Shown one piece after another: positions 24,791 to 35,748 of a stretch of DNA of 64,000 bases. Within the stretch, counting starts at the first letter, position 1; each line of letters opens with the position of its first letter. Under the pieces are notes generated by a model. It worked only from the letters and a program-made list of their open reading frames with translations, ran no database searches and was not told where the DNA came from. The stretch comes from Vespula vulgaris (lineage: Eukaryota > Arthropoda > Insecta > Hymenoptera > Vespidae), in contig NC_066588.1 of NCBI RefSeq assembly GCF_905475345.1, forward strand, positions 1,409,501-1,473,500. The letters run 5' to 3'. The position numbers were made by a program, and so were the translations under genes.

Positions 24791-25434
24791 TTTCTTATTT
24801 GTACCTTATGCGTGCCAGAAACGAGTCGTAAGAGGGAAAGAGAGGAAAGAGTTTCACAGGATAATCCCTTTAAGAAAGAAAGAGAGAGAGAGAGAGAAGA
24901 AGTCGAGATGTTTGCTCGTCGTACGGTTACCGCAGCGATATCTTACAATTACGATCTGCTCTCGTTGCACGGTGCGAGAGGTTAATCGACACTGGTGCTG
25001 GTTCAAAAGAAAAGAAAAAGAAAAAAAGGAGGAGACAAGGAAAGAAAGAAAGAAAGAAACGAAGATGGGACGAGAAAGACATTTTCTATAATCGACAACG
25101 GAGAATAATAGCTACTTACTCGACTTCGTTCCATGATCGATAATTGTTTTATCAAATTGTCGTTTTTGATAATATGAAATATCATCGAGGGTGTATGTGT
25201 CTGTATGTATGTAAAACGATGATATTTATTTATGTCTTATCACGTTTTCTATCTTGACACTGTTTCTATCTTGAACGAAACAATTCGATAAACGTTTACG
25301 AAGACGGAAGACCCAAAAAGGATTAAACGAGAATTCATAATCCACCCCTAAACTAGAAAGTTTCTTACCACTTTCGAAAGACATCTCTCGCAACGTCGTC
25401 GTGAACGTCTTCGCCCAAAACGGAGAGAAAACTT

Positions 25435-25644
25435 TCAAGTAATCTTGATAAATGACGGTGTCGCGTCTTCCCCAACCCACACACGTCCGTCTTGTTTAAC
25501 CGGAATCGTGTGCGGAAAACTCTTGGATTTGAAAATATCCTTCTGGTATAATTTTCTGCAGAGGAAACAAAGCGAGTGAAACTCGTTCTCCCGTCGTGAA
25601 AGGAGAACGCGAATAGCCCGCTGCGAGAGTTCCGCAATTTTCAT
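25435..25644 (-). CDS. Candidate small open frame or exon, unrecognised
   Basis: An ATG frame of 69 codons: MKIAELSQRAIRVLLSRREN then FHSLCFLCRKLYQKD, ending TPSFIKIT and TGA. An internal acceptor-like site (TTTCCTCTGCAG at about 25560) and a downstream donor (AAAGTG|GTAAGA near 25370) allow another reading in a different frame across 25370-25559. All three frames look protein-like, so the coding frame is unresolved. No family recognised. Confidence 0.2.
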   Translation of the reverse strand: MKIAELSQRAIRVLLSRRENEFHSLCFLCRKLYQKDIFKSKSFPHTIPVKQDGRVWVGEDATPSFIKIT

Positions 25645-26070
25645 GCTTTTTCTTTTGGTTTTGTTATTTGCTTTTCTTTTTCTTAAATCTTTTCCGTCAA
25701 AAAAAAAAAGAAGAAAAGAATAAAGAAAAAAGAATAAGCAAGAAATCTTGTCCGTGAAAAATCGCTACTGAAAATCGGTACGAACTAATTTGCCATTTAT
25801 AATAATGACTCTTTTTATTTCTTTTTACAGATTTATCACGGAACTTACAAACCATCACGTTCCACCTTCGAATTTATCGAATTAAATTGAAATGATCTAT
25901 CTCTATCTCTGTTACTCTTTATCTATCCGTCAGTTTAACTTGCTTCGTTCGATGTAAATGGAGCGACACGCTCGGATCGATGGACGGTGGCCCAAAGCGT
26001 GGCGGTCCAAGCGAGCCGTGCAAAACGCCGAATTCGTCATGGATCGTTACTCAACGTTGACGGACCCTAC

Positions 26071-26072
<2 letters not shown>

Positions 26073-26120
<48 letters not shown>
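26073..26120. repeat. (GA)n microsatellite
   Basis: About 23 perfect units. Confidence 0.97.
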
Positions 26121-26122
<2 letters not shown>

Positions 26123-26279
26123 TTGGCTCGAAGTATACGACCATTAACCGGCGCTTCACGACGACGTGGATACGAGAGATCATTGATACCTCCACGACAA
26201 TTTATTATGGGATCTCTCACGTTTTAGGCACCGATCCAAAGAAAGAGAGAGAGAGAGAAACTGATCTAGTCTCTCTTTA

Positions 26280-27289
26280 ATCCTTCCTTAAAAAGAAAAA
26301 TGTTTCGTTTGAAAAGATTCGAAGAAGAATTCGTTATCATATCACGGATATCATAACGAAAAAAAATTCAAAAAAGAACATCATCGAAGAAATAACGAAT
26401 CGAAAATATTTCTTTCTTCTTTTCTTTTTTTTTTATTTTTTTTTTTTTTAAGTAAAACATTCGTTCGAAACGTAACGACAGGAAACTAACGAAATAAAAA
26501 AGAAAAACGATAGAAAAGAGAAAAGAAAGAAACTGAAGAGGACTTGCATCGCATTTCCGGCAGAATTCAAAGGAGACCAAGAGGAAAAAGAGGAAGAAGG
26601 AAAAAAGAATGAAGAGAAAAAAATGGAATAGAAGAGAGTGGTCGAGTACACTCGACGGGTTCGAGCGGATCCGCTCAGGAGTAAATACGCGTAGATACGG
26701 CCGTCGCAATTACACGAGTGCCTGCAAGTATAATGAGCCGTGCGTTTCATTGTGATTTATGTCGCAGCGCGGGTTACCGTCTTTTTCTCTTTCTCTTTTT
26801 CTCCCTCGTTTATTCTTCCTCCTTTGAAATTCGCGCGTAAACTTACCGAACGAGACGGACGAAAGAACCGTTTCGAATTCGTACAAGTTTCTTTTACCTT
26901 CCAGATATTCTCCCTTCAACGATCATAAAATATCGCTATTTGATATTCGACTCGATACTTTGTTCGTCAAAATTACAGCTCATCTTTTATTTTTTCATCC
27001 CCAAAGAATATAAAGAAGAAGAAGAAAAAACGATATAAACTTCTACTTTCGTAGACTCTAACTTATCGAACGGGTTTCGTAAGCAAAGAAAAGAAAGAAA
27101 GAAAGGAAAAAAGAAAGAAAGAAAGATTTTTCACCGACGAACATCATCTCGATCGTTGTTAATTAAAAAAGAAATTCTAGAAGAGGGATTACGTCGATAT
27201 GAAAAATTAAATCTTATCGAACGATCGACAAAAAATTTGTTCTCGCGTGTTAAAAAACTTTCAGGTTGGAGTATATATGTATAAGTATA

Positions 27290-27325
<36 letters not shown>

Positions 27326-28120
27326 CGAAACGAGAGAACCCTTTTAAAAATATTATCCATCCACCCGTTCGACGACGTTGTAGACGACGTTGCTCGCGAT
27401 CGAAGGAATGCGCGCTCTCGGTCGCGCTCGCGCTCGCATTTATCTTGATCGATAAATCGAGTGGGCTAAACAACTCGTCAAAAAGCTGACGTATGACCCG
27501 AGAACGACATGACAGGCGTCATGGGCATCGCGTGTCGCGCTCTCGACCGGTCTAATACTATTCGGTTACATGTATTATTCAATCAGGCAATAACGAAAAC
27601 ACGCGATTCATATAGCACTTTATCGTTATATGTTTCTATTCGTACCCTATACGTTTCTCTCCTACATTTATCTATAAGCAACAAAACGTTTATATACTTG
27701 ATATGTATATATACCGTACGTATTCACTTATACGTGTGTATATATTATATATGAGTAAATACATACACGCACGTATGTATCTATAAATAACAAACATTTG
27801 TATACTTGGTATGTATATACCATATGTACTCACCTATACTTATATATATTGTATATAAGTATGTTCTTACATATACCTATACTTCGTAGATACATACGTA
27901 TACTTCGATTCATTTAAATCAATCGCGCATATTCTTCCACCAAGAGAAATTCCACTCGGCGAGATATTAAGTTATAGCGGTGTATTTCAATCAACGGCAA
28001 TCAGCGGCGCACGTTCGAGCTCGTTATTAACTCCTTTTACCGAGCCGACTCACAAGCTCGTTACACGTCCGTCCATTCTTTCTAACGTCTCGATGCACTT
28101 GACCGACCACGATTTTATCG
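26280..28120. other. No gene supported
   Basis: A/T and GA-rich sequence, a GC-richer island at 27360-27550 and the 110-bp duplication at 27669-27885. A donor-like TTCG|GTAAGT (minus, about 26842) follows a short protein-like frame that lacks a start. Confidence 0.5.
27669..27885. repeat. Tandem duplication, about 110-bp period
   Basis: ATCTATAAGCAACAAAACG at 27669 and ATCTATAAATAACAAACAT at 27779. Each is followed by ATACTTG.TATGTATATA, a CGTA/CATATGTA block, CACTTATAC/CACCTATAC and TATATATTATATATGAGTA / TATATATTGTATATAAGTA. Confidence 0.85.
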
Positions 28121-28128
28121 ATAGTCCA

Positions 28129-28129
28129 C

Positions 28130-28189
<60 letters not shown>
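28129..28189. repeat. (GTAA)n tetranucleotide array
   Basis: Fifteen perfect units; each contains a GTAAGT donor-like word on plus. Confidence 0.97.
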
Positions 28190-28191
<2 letters not shown>

Positions 28192-29108
28192 CGCACTAAG
28201 TATACTCAGACACGTCGATCGAACAAAACTGTATGATAAAGTATCAACTTTTTTCATCGCTTAGATATTTAATAAAGAAAGATAGAGAGAGAGCCGAAAA
28301 ATTCTTGATGATATTATTTCTTTATTTACGAAAACTTTTTCCTTTTTTTTTTTCTTTATCATTTTTCTTTTTTTTTCTTTTTTTTTTGTTCTTCGACCCA
28401 ACATACAATGCAAGGTAAAATCGAGAAGAATATACGAGCGTTCGTTCATTCAGAATGAAGAGGATAGCTTAGATCTTCTTATAAAACGATAAAAGTCGAT
28501 TTGCTTTGGTGAATAGCCAGTTCCTAGATTGATATATAACATATAAATATATATATATATATACATATGTAGCTTAGCACGTAAAAAATTTCTACTTAGC
28601 ACTTAGCACGTAAAAAAAAAAGAGAGAAAAATAGAAGAGAAAAAAAAGAAAGGTGGAAGAAAGACAGAAAAGGAGAAAGAGAAAGAAAAAGAGAAAGAGA
28701 AAGAGAAAAGGAAAGAAAGAAAAAGAAAAAAAGAAGGGTCGAATACGGTGAGCTGACAGCTTTATTTTTCCGCGCTTTCACTCAAATCCCACGAGAGTTT
28801 TATCGAGGTCCTAAATTCGCCGACAAGCTTCTTACGAGGAATATAACTTCTCTCCGAAGCATGTAAAAGAAAGACAGCTTTATTCGTTGCTTCCTTCGTA
28901 ATCGGCTTTATTCGTCGCTTTAACGTACCAATTAACGAGAAAGTAGTATTGAAAAGAGAGAGAGAGAGAGAGAAAAAGAGAAGAAAGAAAGGAGAGAAAA
29001 AGCAGAGAGAAAAAAGGAAAAGAAAAATAAAGTCACAAAAAAAAAAGTAAGAAGAGAAAAAGAAATAAAATATTTATACGTACACGATCGCCATATAAAT
29101 ATGATCGA

Positions 29109-29479
29109 TCAATGATCGTCCGTAAAAGACTGTAATATTATCTTAGGATCGATTTTCCTCCGGTCGATGACCTCGAATACCATGATATCCTTTTTGCAAG
29201 GTCCCATACTACATTCCGAAAGGGTGTTGGTACATTTTCTGATGTCACACCGGAAGCCGATCACCCTTCTTGGACAAATTTCATGGTAGATACGTTTGAT
29301 TATCTCGATACAGCTCATACGTATTTTCTACGTTTAAGAAGAGACCTCGTTATTTCATGATGAATTTTCCAAGAATCGATGAAAAATTGTTCGATAATCG
29401 AGGATATACGAAATACCCGTAATTTTGTTAAGATCGTCCTGGGTTCGCTTCGTTCGTCGTCCATCGTCGTAACTCCCAT
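29109..29479 (-). CDS. Candidate two-exon Cys-rich small protein, unrecognised
   Basis: Exon 1 runs from ATG at 29477-29479 to 29417 (MGVTTMDDERSEPRTILTKLR). An 89-bp AT-rich intron follows (29328-29416: weak donor GTATTT, acceptor CTTAAACGTAG). Exon 2 (29109-29327) continues in phase with KIRMSCIEIIKRIYHEIC, then a cluster of cysteines (RCDIRKC, SECSMGPC), then DIMVFEVIDRRK and TGA. The joined product is 93 residues with 6 Cys in 39 residues. Codon third positions of exon 2 look more GC-rich than the surrounding DNA, as in real coding sequence. The pattern PR..., RC, C, C, PCKK followed by a hydrophobic strand loosely recalls cystine-knot ligands such as Trunk/PTTH. This is only a resemblance, and no signal peptide is visible in these exons. 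An overlapping plus-strand ATG frame (29379-29567) is the competing reading. Confidence 0.33.
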
Positions 29480-29732
29480 CGATTTCTCTGATATCGATCT
29501 ATCTCCTTCTAGCGTCTCCGATCTGAAGCGTGTAAAGCGCGAGGTATCATCGTGTATATTCGATTAATATAATAATAATAAAGTCTCATTTGTATGCCGA
29601 TCTAGATGCGTCGATCGCGAACACCTCGTTAAGAAACGTTACACGGTTTATGCTCGTCAACGATCCGTAAAAACGTGCCTCGCTCACGCAACGCATTGTC
29701 TCTCGAGCGAATAACTGACGCCATCGCAAAGA

Positions 29733-30068
29733 TCACGATCGTATCCTCGTTCTACGGAAATGGGAATTGTCTTTTATCTTACAAGTGCGCTTAATAAGTC
29801 TATTAAGACATATTATAGCGATGGAACCGGTGGTTTCTATGCAAAAATTCCATTGAAAATAAACAGGTGATTTATACCGTCGGCATTCAAAATGCATTGT
29901 TTCCTTCAATTCGATATAACTAAGTCGTGTAAATATTCCGGAGGAATAAAAAAAAAAGGAAACAAAGAAAGGAGGAAAGATCGATTCAAGAAACGAAGAG
30001 AATTTAGAATCATCGCGATATATAGAAATGATATCGTAATACCGTAACACTCGTTCAAATTCGTACAC
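29733..30068 (-). CDS. Unassigned open frame, possible exon in the 29-31.7 kb minus-strand cluster
   Basis: A frame of 111 codons without simple repeats. Its distal half reads RLSYIELKETMHFECRRYK and then KSPVYFQWNFCIETTGSI, with several Cys, ending in TGA. A donor-like CACTT|GTAAGA lies inside it, but it could not be joined in phase to the Cys-rich candidate immediately downstream without meeting a stop. It may be a separate exon, a decayed exon, or chance. No family recognised. Confidence 0.15.
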   Translation of the reverse strand: MYEFERVLRYYDIISIYRDDSKFSSFLESIFPPFFVSFFFYSSGIFTRLSYIELKETMHFECRRYKSPVYFQWNFCIETTGSIAIICLNRLIKRTCKIKDNSHFRRTRIRS

Positions 30069-30360
30069 GGAAAAAATACTGTACGCGATACGTCATGCAA
30101 TCTTTAATTAAACGATACTGTAAACAGCGATAATTTTATATAGAAATGACGTAACGATAGCCCATCGAAGAAAATTCTAACGTTCTAAGAGAACTGGAAC
30201 GAGAATAATTGATTTTCAAGTAATACGTTCATTATCGTCGAGATAGGAGATATCGTGATAATAATATCGTCTAAGATTTAATGATCGTGACGAGGAGTGA
30301 ATCATTACCGTACTAAGGGTAAACTAATCCTTCGATTTGTGGAGCAAGACTCGTGGCAAC

Positions 30361-31034
30361 CTACGTTGACGAACGACGACGATCGTTCCTCGATCCCTTC
30401 TTGATCCTTTCTCGTTCGATCGAACGTATCTCGCATTGCTCGGAACAGCCATCTCTCTTTCTCTTTCTTATTCCTGCTCCTCCTCTTTCTCTTACTCTTC
30501 TCCTCGTACTCTTTGTTTCCACAAATACGTTGGACAGATCGCGAGCAAGATCGCGCTGGGATCCGTGCGAGCTCGTGGCTACTTGCCTATCGAATCCGCA
30601 CGATCTCTTCTTCTTCTTCTTCTTCTTCTTTCTCCATTCACTCAATTCTTCTTCTTCTTCTTCTTCTTCTTCTTCTTCTTCTTCATCTTCTTCTTCTCCT
30701 TCTTCTTTCTCCTCCTCGCTTCGACGCACGCCCTTTGTGTCCTGTTTCTTCTCCATCGAGAACGGACAAGCTACCGTGAATCTGACGTTCTCGTAAGATC
30801 CTCCTCTACTTCTTCTTACCCCGTAAGTCTTTCCTGTTAGATCGTCGTATGGCTCTTTATTAGGGAGTGGATCGATTATATTGGTGGTATTCATTTTATT
30901 CGTCGTTTCTTTCTTTTTCTGGAAACGTGCTTACCGGACAAACTGCTCCTCCTATCATGGTATATACTTTTTATTACATTAACCGAACGATCTTGTTCTA
31001 CCATCTTGTTAAGACAACAACGATTATACGACAT
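30361..31034 (-). CDS. Candidate two-exon gene with poly-Glu and poly-Lys runs, function unknown
   Basis: Exon 1 (30935-31034) starts with ATG after a long pyrimidine tract, encodes MSYNRCCLNKMVEQDRSV and onward (33 codons plus 1 nt), and ends TCCG|GTAAGC. A 101-bp intron (30834-30934) ends CTAACAG. Exon 2 (30361-30833) continues in phase as GKTYGVRRSRGGSYENVRF. It then has an acidic poly-Glu run encoded by a (CTT)n/(GAA)n microsatellite, a poly-Lys run, a basic tail and a stop. The joined product would be 190 residues. For: phase match, intron length like that of NACA, and complex sequence on both sides of the repeat. Against: the microsatellite keeps all frames open, the plus strand is also open, and no family is recognised. 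Confidence 0.25.
30607..30712. repeat. (CTT)n trinucleotide tract
   Basis: Two arrays (30607-30632 and 30647-30712). The minus strand reads poly-Glu within candidate exon 30361-30833. Confidence 0.95.
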
Positions 31035-31201
31035 TTTTCTTCGTTGAAATGGGGGAAGAAGAAGAAGGAGATGAAGAGGAAGAGAAGATGGAAGTAATAC
31101 AAAAAAGAAAGAAAGGAAATATAACAAAAAATGATCGATAATCGAAGCAAGATCAAGGATTCATTGAGATATTTACCTTTCACGATTAGACAATAACATT
31201 T

Positions 31202-31494
31202 TTAGTTACACGAAGAAGTTTCACTTTCGCAGAAAGTACTACTACTCGAAGTACAGCTGCTCCATGCGCAGCTTTTACTACTGACCAAACTGCTGCAACT
31301 GTCAATTGAGATCACTGGTGATCTCAAAATCGCTGGTTCATGTAACGTTATTACAGTCTTTGTACCCAGTTTTAAATCAGAATCTAATATCGATGTTATA
31401 CATCTTTCGATTACGATGATCTTATTGTTCTCGTATTCCTTGAAAATATTTACAAGAATCAAAAGATTTAACATTGAAATTGATCTTACACACA

Positions 31495-31529
<35 letters not shown>

Positions 31530-31677
31530 GTATATATAAAAAGAAAAAAAAAACAAGTTCTATGAGGCACTAACCTTTTTCTCACTATTTTTTATCCACA
31601 TTCGTTTGCATTTCCGCATCCATTCGGTCAAACACCCCCTCAATCTACTAAATAGTTTATCGATGATTCGATTGGTC
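31202..31677 (-). CDS. Candidate last two coding exons of an unrecognised gene (Ser/Cys-rich C-terminus)
   Basis: Two non-repetitive frames join in phase. Exon 1 (31575-31677) lies between TTTTCAAG and AAAAAG|GTTAGT. It needs two bases from an upstream exon, then encodes 34 residues reading TNRIIDKLFSRLRGC then EWMRKCKRMWIKNSEKK: a basic, probably amphipathic helix. A 136-bp intron (31439-31574) carries an (AC)n tract and ends TTTTCAAG. Exon 2 (31202-31438) encodes 78 residues starting EYENNKIIVIERC, ending in a Ser/Cys-rich tail (STFCESETSSCN) and TAA. The phase match across the intron and lack of low complexity favour coding. The tail suggests a cytoplasmic C-terminus, but no family is recognised and the 5' exons were not found. 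A donor-like AAAG|GTAAAT follows the stop, so a 3' UTR intron is possible. Confidence 0.4.
31307..31326. repeat. Perfect 9-bp inverted repeat, 2-nt spacer
   Basis: TGAGATCAC-TG-GTGATCTCA, within the candidate terminal exon 31202-31438. Confidence 0.75.
31490..31526. repeat. (AC)n microsatellite
   Basis: Lies in the proposed 136-bp intron 31439-31574. Confidence 0.95.
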
Positions 31678-31707
31678 CTTGAAAAGCATTATGATGTAAA
31701 CGATTAC

Positions 31708-31732
31708 AAAAAAAAAAAAAAAAAAAAAAAAA
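31708..31732. repeat. 25-nt poly(A) run
   Basis: The longest A run in the window. Confidence 0.95.
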
Positions 31733-32381
31733 GAAAAAATCAAGAGAATCCGAGAAGAAAATCGTGTACTGAAATTTAAATGGTGAAATGAGAAACGAAA
31801 CTTCAGCCACGACAAATGAAGAACGAAGTTTCGTTTCGATTTCTACGGGGTGTCACGAAAAAAAAAAGAGAAAAGAAAAAAAAAGAAAAGACACGTACAA
31901 TGGAACAAAGTTTCACGGTACGAGTCGTGATCTCTTTGTCGTTCTCAAGAGCCGGATAATCTTCGTTCGTTGAAAAATACCTTTGCTTTGCACCTCGTGC
32001 GGTTTAACAAAAAAAAAGAAAAAATTGAATCGAGCGCGAAAATTCGAATTAGAATAAGGTCGACTTTCGCACGGTTCGTTCTCGTTCGTATTCTCAAGTA
32101 TTCGTCCTTTAGAAATTTACACGCGTCACCGGGAGATGACTATAGTATAGAATGTGTGTGTGTGTATGTGCACGTGAGAGATAGAGAAACGAAACGATTT
32201 TATACGGTGGAATAAGTCGACAAGGAAAGCAGAAAAATGTGAAAAAGTCAAGGAGATAATTCTTGAGGAAAAAAAAAGAAAAAGAAAACAGAAAAAAGGA
32301 AAAAAAAATCAGGAATCTCGAGAGAACATTTTCTATTCAATTATAAGAAGAAGGAAATGTTTTCTTTGTTGTTTCCCATAG

Positions 32382-32495
32382 AGAGTAGAAAAGCATGAAA
32401 GGGGATCGTCCTCAACTTGCTAAACGTATCGTACAGATCGCGTTCGAAAATTGGATCATTCAGGTGCAAAACAGGCTGCCCAGTCAAAGTGAAAG
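32382..32495 (+). CDS. Candidate plus-strand 5' coding exon
   Basis: A strong acceptor (long T-rich tract ending TTTCCCATAG) at 32381, an ATG at 32395, then 33 codons (MKGDRPQLAKRIVQIAFENW, continuing IIQVQNRLPSQSE) and a donor GAAAG|GTATCT. The frame has an in-frame TAG just 5' of the ATG, so it can only be an initiating exon. The minus strand is also open here. A near-copy of part of this exon, with a stop in the same frame, lies at 33514-33545. No downstream exon was identified. Confidence 0.2.
32446..32478 (+). repeat. 33-bp sequence repeated 1.07 kb away (partner 33514-33545)
   Basis: GAAAATTGGATCATTCAGG here against GAAAATTAGATCATTCAAG in the partner, both continuing TGCAAAACAG(G)CTG: two substitutions and one deletion. 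This copy is inside the candidate exon at 32382-32495. Confidence 0.75.
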
Positions 32496-32648
32496 GTATC
32501 TACTCTATTCCCCCTTAATTTCTATTCCCTCTCGTCGAGTGAATACATTTTCGAAGGCACTGCCATCCTTCTCTGCCATCTTTCTCCAACCTTTTTTCAA
32601 AGACTTATCACGAATCTCGCTTTGCTCGGTTTTATGCAACACCATAAC

Positions 32649-32652
32649 ACAT

Positions 32653-32699
<47 letters not shown>

Positions 32700-32783
32700 T
32701 CTATTTATTTATTTACTTTTTATTTATTTTATTTAATATTATTTTATATTTATTAATATTTATTTATTTATTTATTTATTTAA
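32649..32783. repeat. (TTTA)n array, two blocks
   Basis: About 17 units at 32649-32716 and seven at 32757-32783. Confidence 0.96.
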
Positions 32784-32907
32784 TAGGCTATAGTACAATA
32801 CACGTATACACACACATATGCATATATATATATATATATATTTTTATTATAGTGAATATTGTAAAAACAAAGTGTATAACGATTCATGAAGACTGTACAT
32901 TCATATG

Positions 32908-32910
<3 letters not shown>

Positions 32911-32957
<47 letters not shown>

Positions 32958-32960
32958 TAT
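32911..32960. repeat. (TA)n microsatellite
   Basis: About 20 units with a CA variant. Confidence 0.95.
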
Positions 32961-32999
32961 TTTATATATAAATAAAAAAGTACTAAAATACGGGATATT

Positions 33000-34956
33000 T
33001 TTCAATGACATGCCGGATACGATCAAAGAGCGATTTCTAAGGCGAATATTTACGTGTGTCCACGCGTTTGTCCACCGATCGTAAAGATAAAGAGAAGCCA
33101 GAACCTTACGCTTTAGCGGTACTCGATGCGTTTATATATTTTTGTCATTTTATGAGAATCTTATCGACCTCGCGTTACGTTCGGTAAAAGAGATCCTTAC
33201 CGGTGTAGAGATCTCTTGCCATAGCGACGTTAAATAATTTCTCGCTTTACGATCTCGTTCGAGCGAAGCGCGTGCGCGCTCACACGCATACAGACACACA
33301 CACGTATATATAAAGCACGTTTATAGCGCGAGTTTTGATTCGCGTCAAAAGAAGAAGCTCGAAAAAGGAAAGTGCGAAGTATCATTGAACATGTAGCGTC
33401 GTCGTCGCGTCGTAAATTTTCATCTGACGAATCGAAAAAAAGAAAAGGAAGAAAAAGAAGAAGAAGAAATAAGAAGAAGCTCGTCGATGTAGCTTTTTGA
33501 TAATTCTTCTCTTGAAAATTAGATCATTCAAGTGCAAAACAGCTGAGACTGACGAACGATTCTAAAGAATTTTTCAACAAAGAATTATTCAAACGTCCAA
33601 GACAATTTTCTCGCGGAATATCCACGGATTTTTTCTCTTTTCTCCGTCTCGTCTCGCAGCGTGAAAATCAGCCGTAGTCAGTTTCACAAATTTCCATGTG
33701 AAACGTGCCACGATACGAGTTTCTCTTTTAAGGTTACTCCCCATTGTGTATTCTTTTACAATGGCGTCACAAATTACACTCGATCTTTTCTTTTTTTTCT
33801 CTTCTTTTTTTCTTTTTTTCTGTCTCTCTCTTTTCTTCCTTCCTTTTCTGCTTCTCCTTCTTCTTTCGTTATCCTAGATTTTTCTTTTTTTTTTTTTTCA
33901 ATCTTCTTTTATACTATCAATTATAAAGAATATCTAAACGCACAGATGATACGTAAAGCGTATGATAATTATAGATCGACCCAACGTATCAAAATCTTGT
34001 GAATTTACATTACTTAAAAATATTATCATTTCTTAAATATTCCAGATTACAAGAATGTAAGATGGTTCGAATAAATAAATTCTAAAACCTACTTACACGT
34101 GTATACGCAGCCACGCACGCACACATTTAATTCAATGAAATGCATTAAGAATAGTCTCGGCTTATACAATAGATATTATAAGGACAGAATAGGATTCATG
34201 AACACGATACTTACACTACATTTATCTCGGGGGAAGTCAAGCGTAAGTGAGAACCACGTGGAAAAATAGCTAACAATTACTTTATTTTGACTTTGCGGCT
34301 AGCTTCGGTGGCTTTGAATAAAGCCGCATTTAACAAAATGTCTTGTGTGAAAAGCTGGTCAAAACGATGCTTCACCAAAGCCGACATTTACCTGTTTCCT
34401 TTCGTTTACCTGTCAACTATGCGGAAGATCAGCTCTATAGCGACAAATGGTTTTCTTCCTTTTTTCTTTCTTTCTTTCTTGCCTTCTTTCTTTCACTCTT
34501 CCTTTCTTTCCTTCTTTTTCTTTTGCTCTTTAGAAAAGAAAGAGAAAGAGAAAAAGAGAGAGAGAGAGAGAGATAGAAAGAACGAAGAAAGAAAGAAAGA
34601 GAAGGTCTCTCTTTTGCGATGCACCGAATTCTATACCATACTAGTTTCTCGGTCCGCACGTAAAACGTAAAGCCTTCCGCTTTGCTAACCCAACGGGCAC
34701 GTTTGCAAACAATCCATTCGATCGAGATTTACGAGCAGAAATGTAACCTCCTCGAGAGGAGTTTGCGCACGCGCATTCTATGCGCGTTTAGAGTAGATAG
34801 TAGACCTGGGTTAACCGTACCTACTCGTTACATCAAGCTGGAACATCGATTCAAACGGTGATTTTGGAGCATATGATCGAAGCTTGGAAACCATCTGACG
34901 ATCCTACCTTTATATTATTATATACGTATAAAAAGATATATGTATATATTCTCTCT

Positions 34957-34988
<32 letters not shown>

Positions 34989-35267
34989 AGTCTATTCGTG
35001 TTCAATGTATCGGAAAAAGGTTGTCTAGTTGAAATCTATTCGATTATTTTGACTATAAAAAGTATTCCTAAAAAGTTCTCTTCTTATCATAGACTAAATA
35101 AAAAAGTAGAATTTTTTAAAAGAGAGAAAGAGATAAGATAAAAGATAGAGAGAGAAATTCGTACAAGGATCAATGTTCCTTGCTAAAAGAGGAAGAAACT
35201 CGGCCGATGTGAAGCAACGACAACGACGTATCTTATACGGTATGGAGGTAAGAAGGTAAAAAAAAAT

Positions 35268-35298
<31 letters not shown>

Positions 35299-35716
35299 AA
35301 GTAGAAAGGGTATAAAAAGTCGAGTTTTTATTTTTATATCGGCTTAAAGGGCGTCCGAATCGGGAGGGAGATTTTTTTCGTCCTCTCATCGGCGGAACGA
35401 GGTACGTGCCACGGTCGCGACCGCTGGATCCGCACGAGTCGATCCCCTTTTATGGCTTTCCCAGGACGAGATTCTCAGGAACACCGTGCACCGAAATGGT
35501 GGACCTCCTATGGTCTCTCTTTCTCTCTCTTACTCACTCTCTTTTTCCCTTTGAGAGAAGAACGGTAGAATCGTTGGAAGAATCGGTGTATCGATCATTG
35601 CGAGTTTGTCAACTCTTTCTCTCTTTCTCTCTTCCGAGGATCATTTCCTAGCTCGTGTCTTTCTTCTTGGGTGGTCCTACGAGTTATTAACACACACACA
35701 CACGCACAAACGCAGG

Positions 35717-35748
<32 letters not shown>

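Noticed and set aside
28129..28189. Array of GTAAGT donor-like words
   Set aside because: It is simply the (GTAA)n microsatellite.
30353..30840. Plus-strand frames of 134-147 codons
   Set aside because: Dominated by poly-Ser/Phe from (CTT)n and one lacks an ATG start; the minus-strand two-exon reading fits splice signals better.
31708..31732. A25 run as a possible retrocopy or SINE tail
   Set aside because: The upstream sequence is not intron-less gene-like on that strand and no target-site duplication is visible.
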